The notes below the pieces were generated by a model. It saw nothing but the letters and a program-made list of their open reading frames with translations, had not been told where the DNA came from and searched no databases. From Combretum micranthum (lineage: Eukaryota > Streptophyta > Magnoliopsida > Myrtales > Combretaceae): DNA of 64,000 nucleotides. The stretch covers positions 558,001 through 622,000 of the forward strand of contig JAMXBD010000428.1 of NCBI GenBank assembly GCA_024138025.1, given 5' to 3'. Position numbers and translations under genes: made by a program. This document shows positions 63,432 through 64,000 of the stretch, piece by piece; the stretch's first letter is position 1, and the number at the start of each line of letters is the position of its first letter.

Positions 63432-64000
63432 TGACGAACCCAGGTTGGTTACAATCTTTTTTTGATGAAAAAATGCATTGCACAAATACTCAACTTAGTT
63501 AGGTTCCATTTAATAAGCAAAAACTTGTTTATGATATATTAAGCTTTGTTATGTTTGTGTTTTTGTTTTGTTCTTGTTGTTATGGTGGCTTCAAGCATGT
63601 TTAAGCTTTGATGCTTTTCGAATCTCTTAAAGCTCAAAACATGAAAGTTGTAGATCTCTCTCTAAGATTTTCGTAGCATCTCAAATCACCTTGATTGGAG
63701 TCCGAATGAGAAACTTATGGCCAAAATACAAAAGCATGTTGGAGTTATTAAAAGCATCTTGGCTCGCCGGTCTAAACTAAAAAAACATGAAAGATGATTA
63801 GAAGTAATTGAAGGGAGGCTAAGGACTTGACTTAAGACTAGCTAGTAGGTGGTCACTTAGATTGGCCTACTGGTTTGGCAAAAAAAAATAGTTGTTATAG
63901 ACTTTCTAATCCGACCATTGGTGACTGTTTTGATAAGTAACAGCTAGCTTGTGTTGAAGGATTATAGAAGTGTTTGGGTGATTTTATGTAAGAGAGTAGA
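63432..64000 (+). repeat. Probable start of a second, different LTR (runs off the window)
   Basis: TGACGAACCCAGGTTGG follows a polypurine-like tract. The sequence AAAGTTGTAGATCTCTC...ATTGGAGTCCGAATGAG has the look of some plant copia LTRs. It does not match the 62058 LTR. The 3' end lies outside the window. Confidence 0.35.

Overview
The window is AT-rich nuclear DNA from a eudicot plant. Genes are split by GT-AG introns, retrotransposons are of plant type (Tat-like Ty3/gypsy, SIRE-like copia, L1-type LINE), and small DNA transposons, microsatellites and long gene-poor stretches fill the rest. The species cannot be fixed from the sequence. I find two multi-exon genes, both on the minus strand, and one recognisable single-exon pseudogene. 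Nearly everything else is transposon-derived or unassigned.

Layout. 1.4-3.1 kb: a decayed GRAS gene (NSP2-like, minus) with an in-frame internal tandem duplication. 3.49-4.23 kb: a 740 bp non-autonomous hAT element with a perfect 8 bp target duplication. 5-8.3 kb: short tandem repeats. 9.48-11.97 kb: a seven-exon gene for an OB-fold protein with paired CxxC motifs. 12.53-13.55 kb: a long-TIR Mutator-like element carrying a DUF569 gene fragment (Pack-MULE-like). 14.0-25.75 kb: a degenerate Tat-type Ty3/gypsy element with both LTRs and, between pol and the 3' LTR, a reverse-oriented reading region with its own TATA box. 25.75-33.2 kb: gene-poor. 33.7-40.46 kb: a seven-exon DIS3L2/SOV-type RNB exoribonuclease gene whose large exon carries two single-base frame breaks. 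41-53 kb: gene-poor, holding a Helitron, a second hAT element, Mutator-like MITEs, microsatellites and possible LTR fragments. 53.06-54.6 kb: the 3' end of an L1-type LINE. 55.18-55.58 kb: a foldback element. 55.9-61.7 kb: three diverged ~2.2 kb units, possibly derived from an unrecognised membrane-protein gene, interrupted by a 588 bp solo LTR with 5 bp target duplication. 62-64 kb: a complete copia LTR followed by an initiator-Met-type primer site, then what looks like the start of a different LTR.

The two intact-looking genes have unrelated roles (RNA decay; probable single-strand nucleic-acid binding) and show no functional link. The most notable items are the 56-61 kb repeat array of unknown identity, the antisense gene in the gypsy element, the gene-capturing MULE, the NSP2-like pseudogene, and the two clean 1-nt lesions in the exoribonuclease gene, which may be either assembly errors or a natural loss of function.
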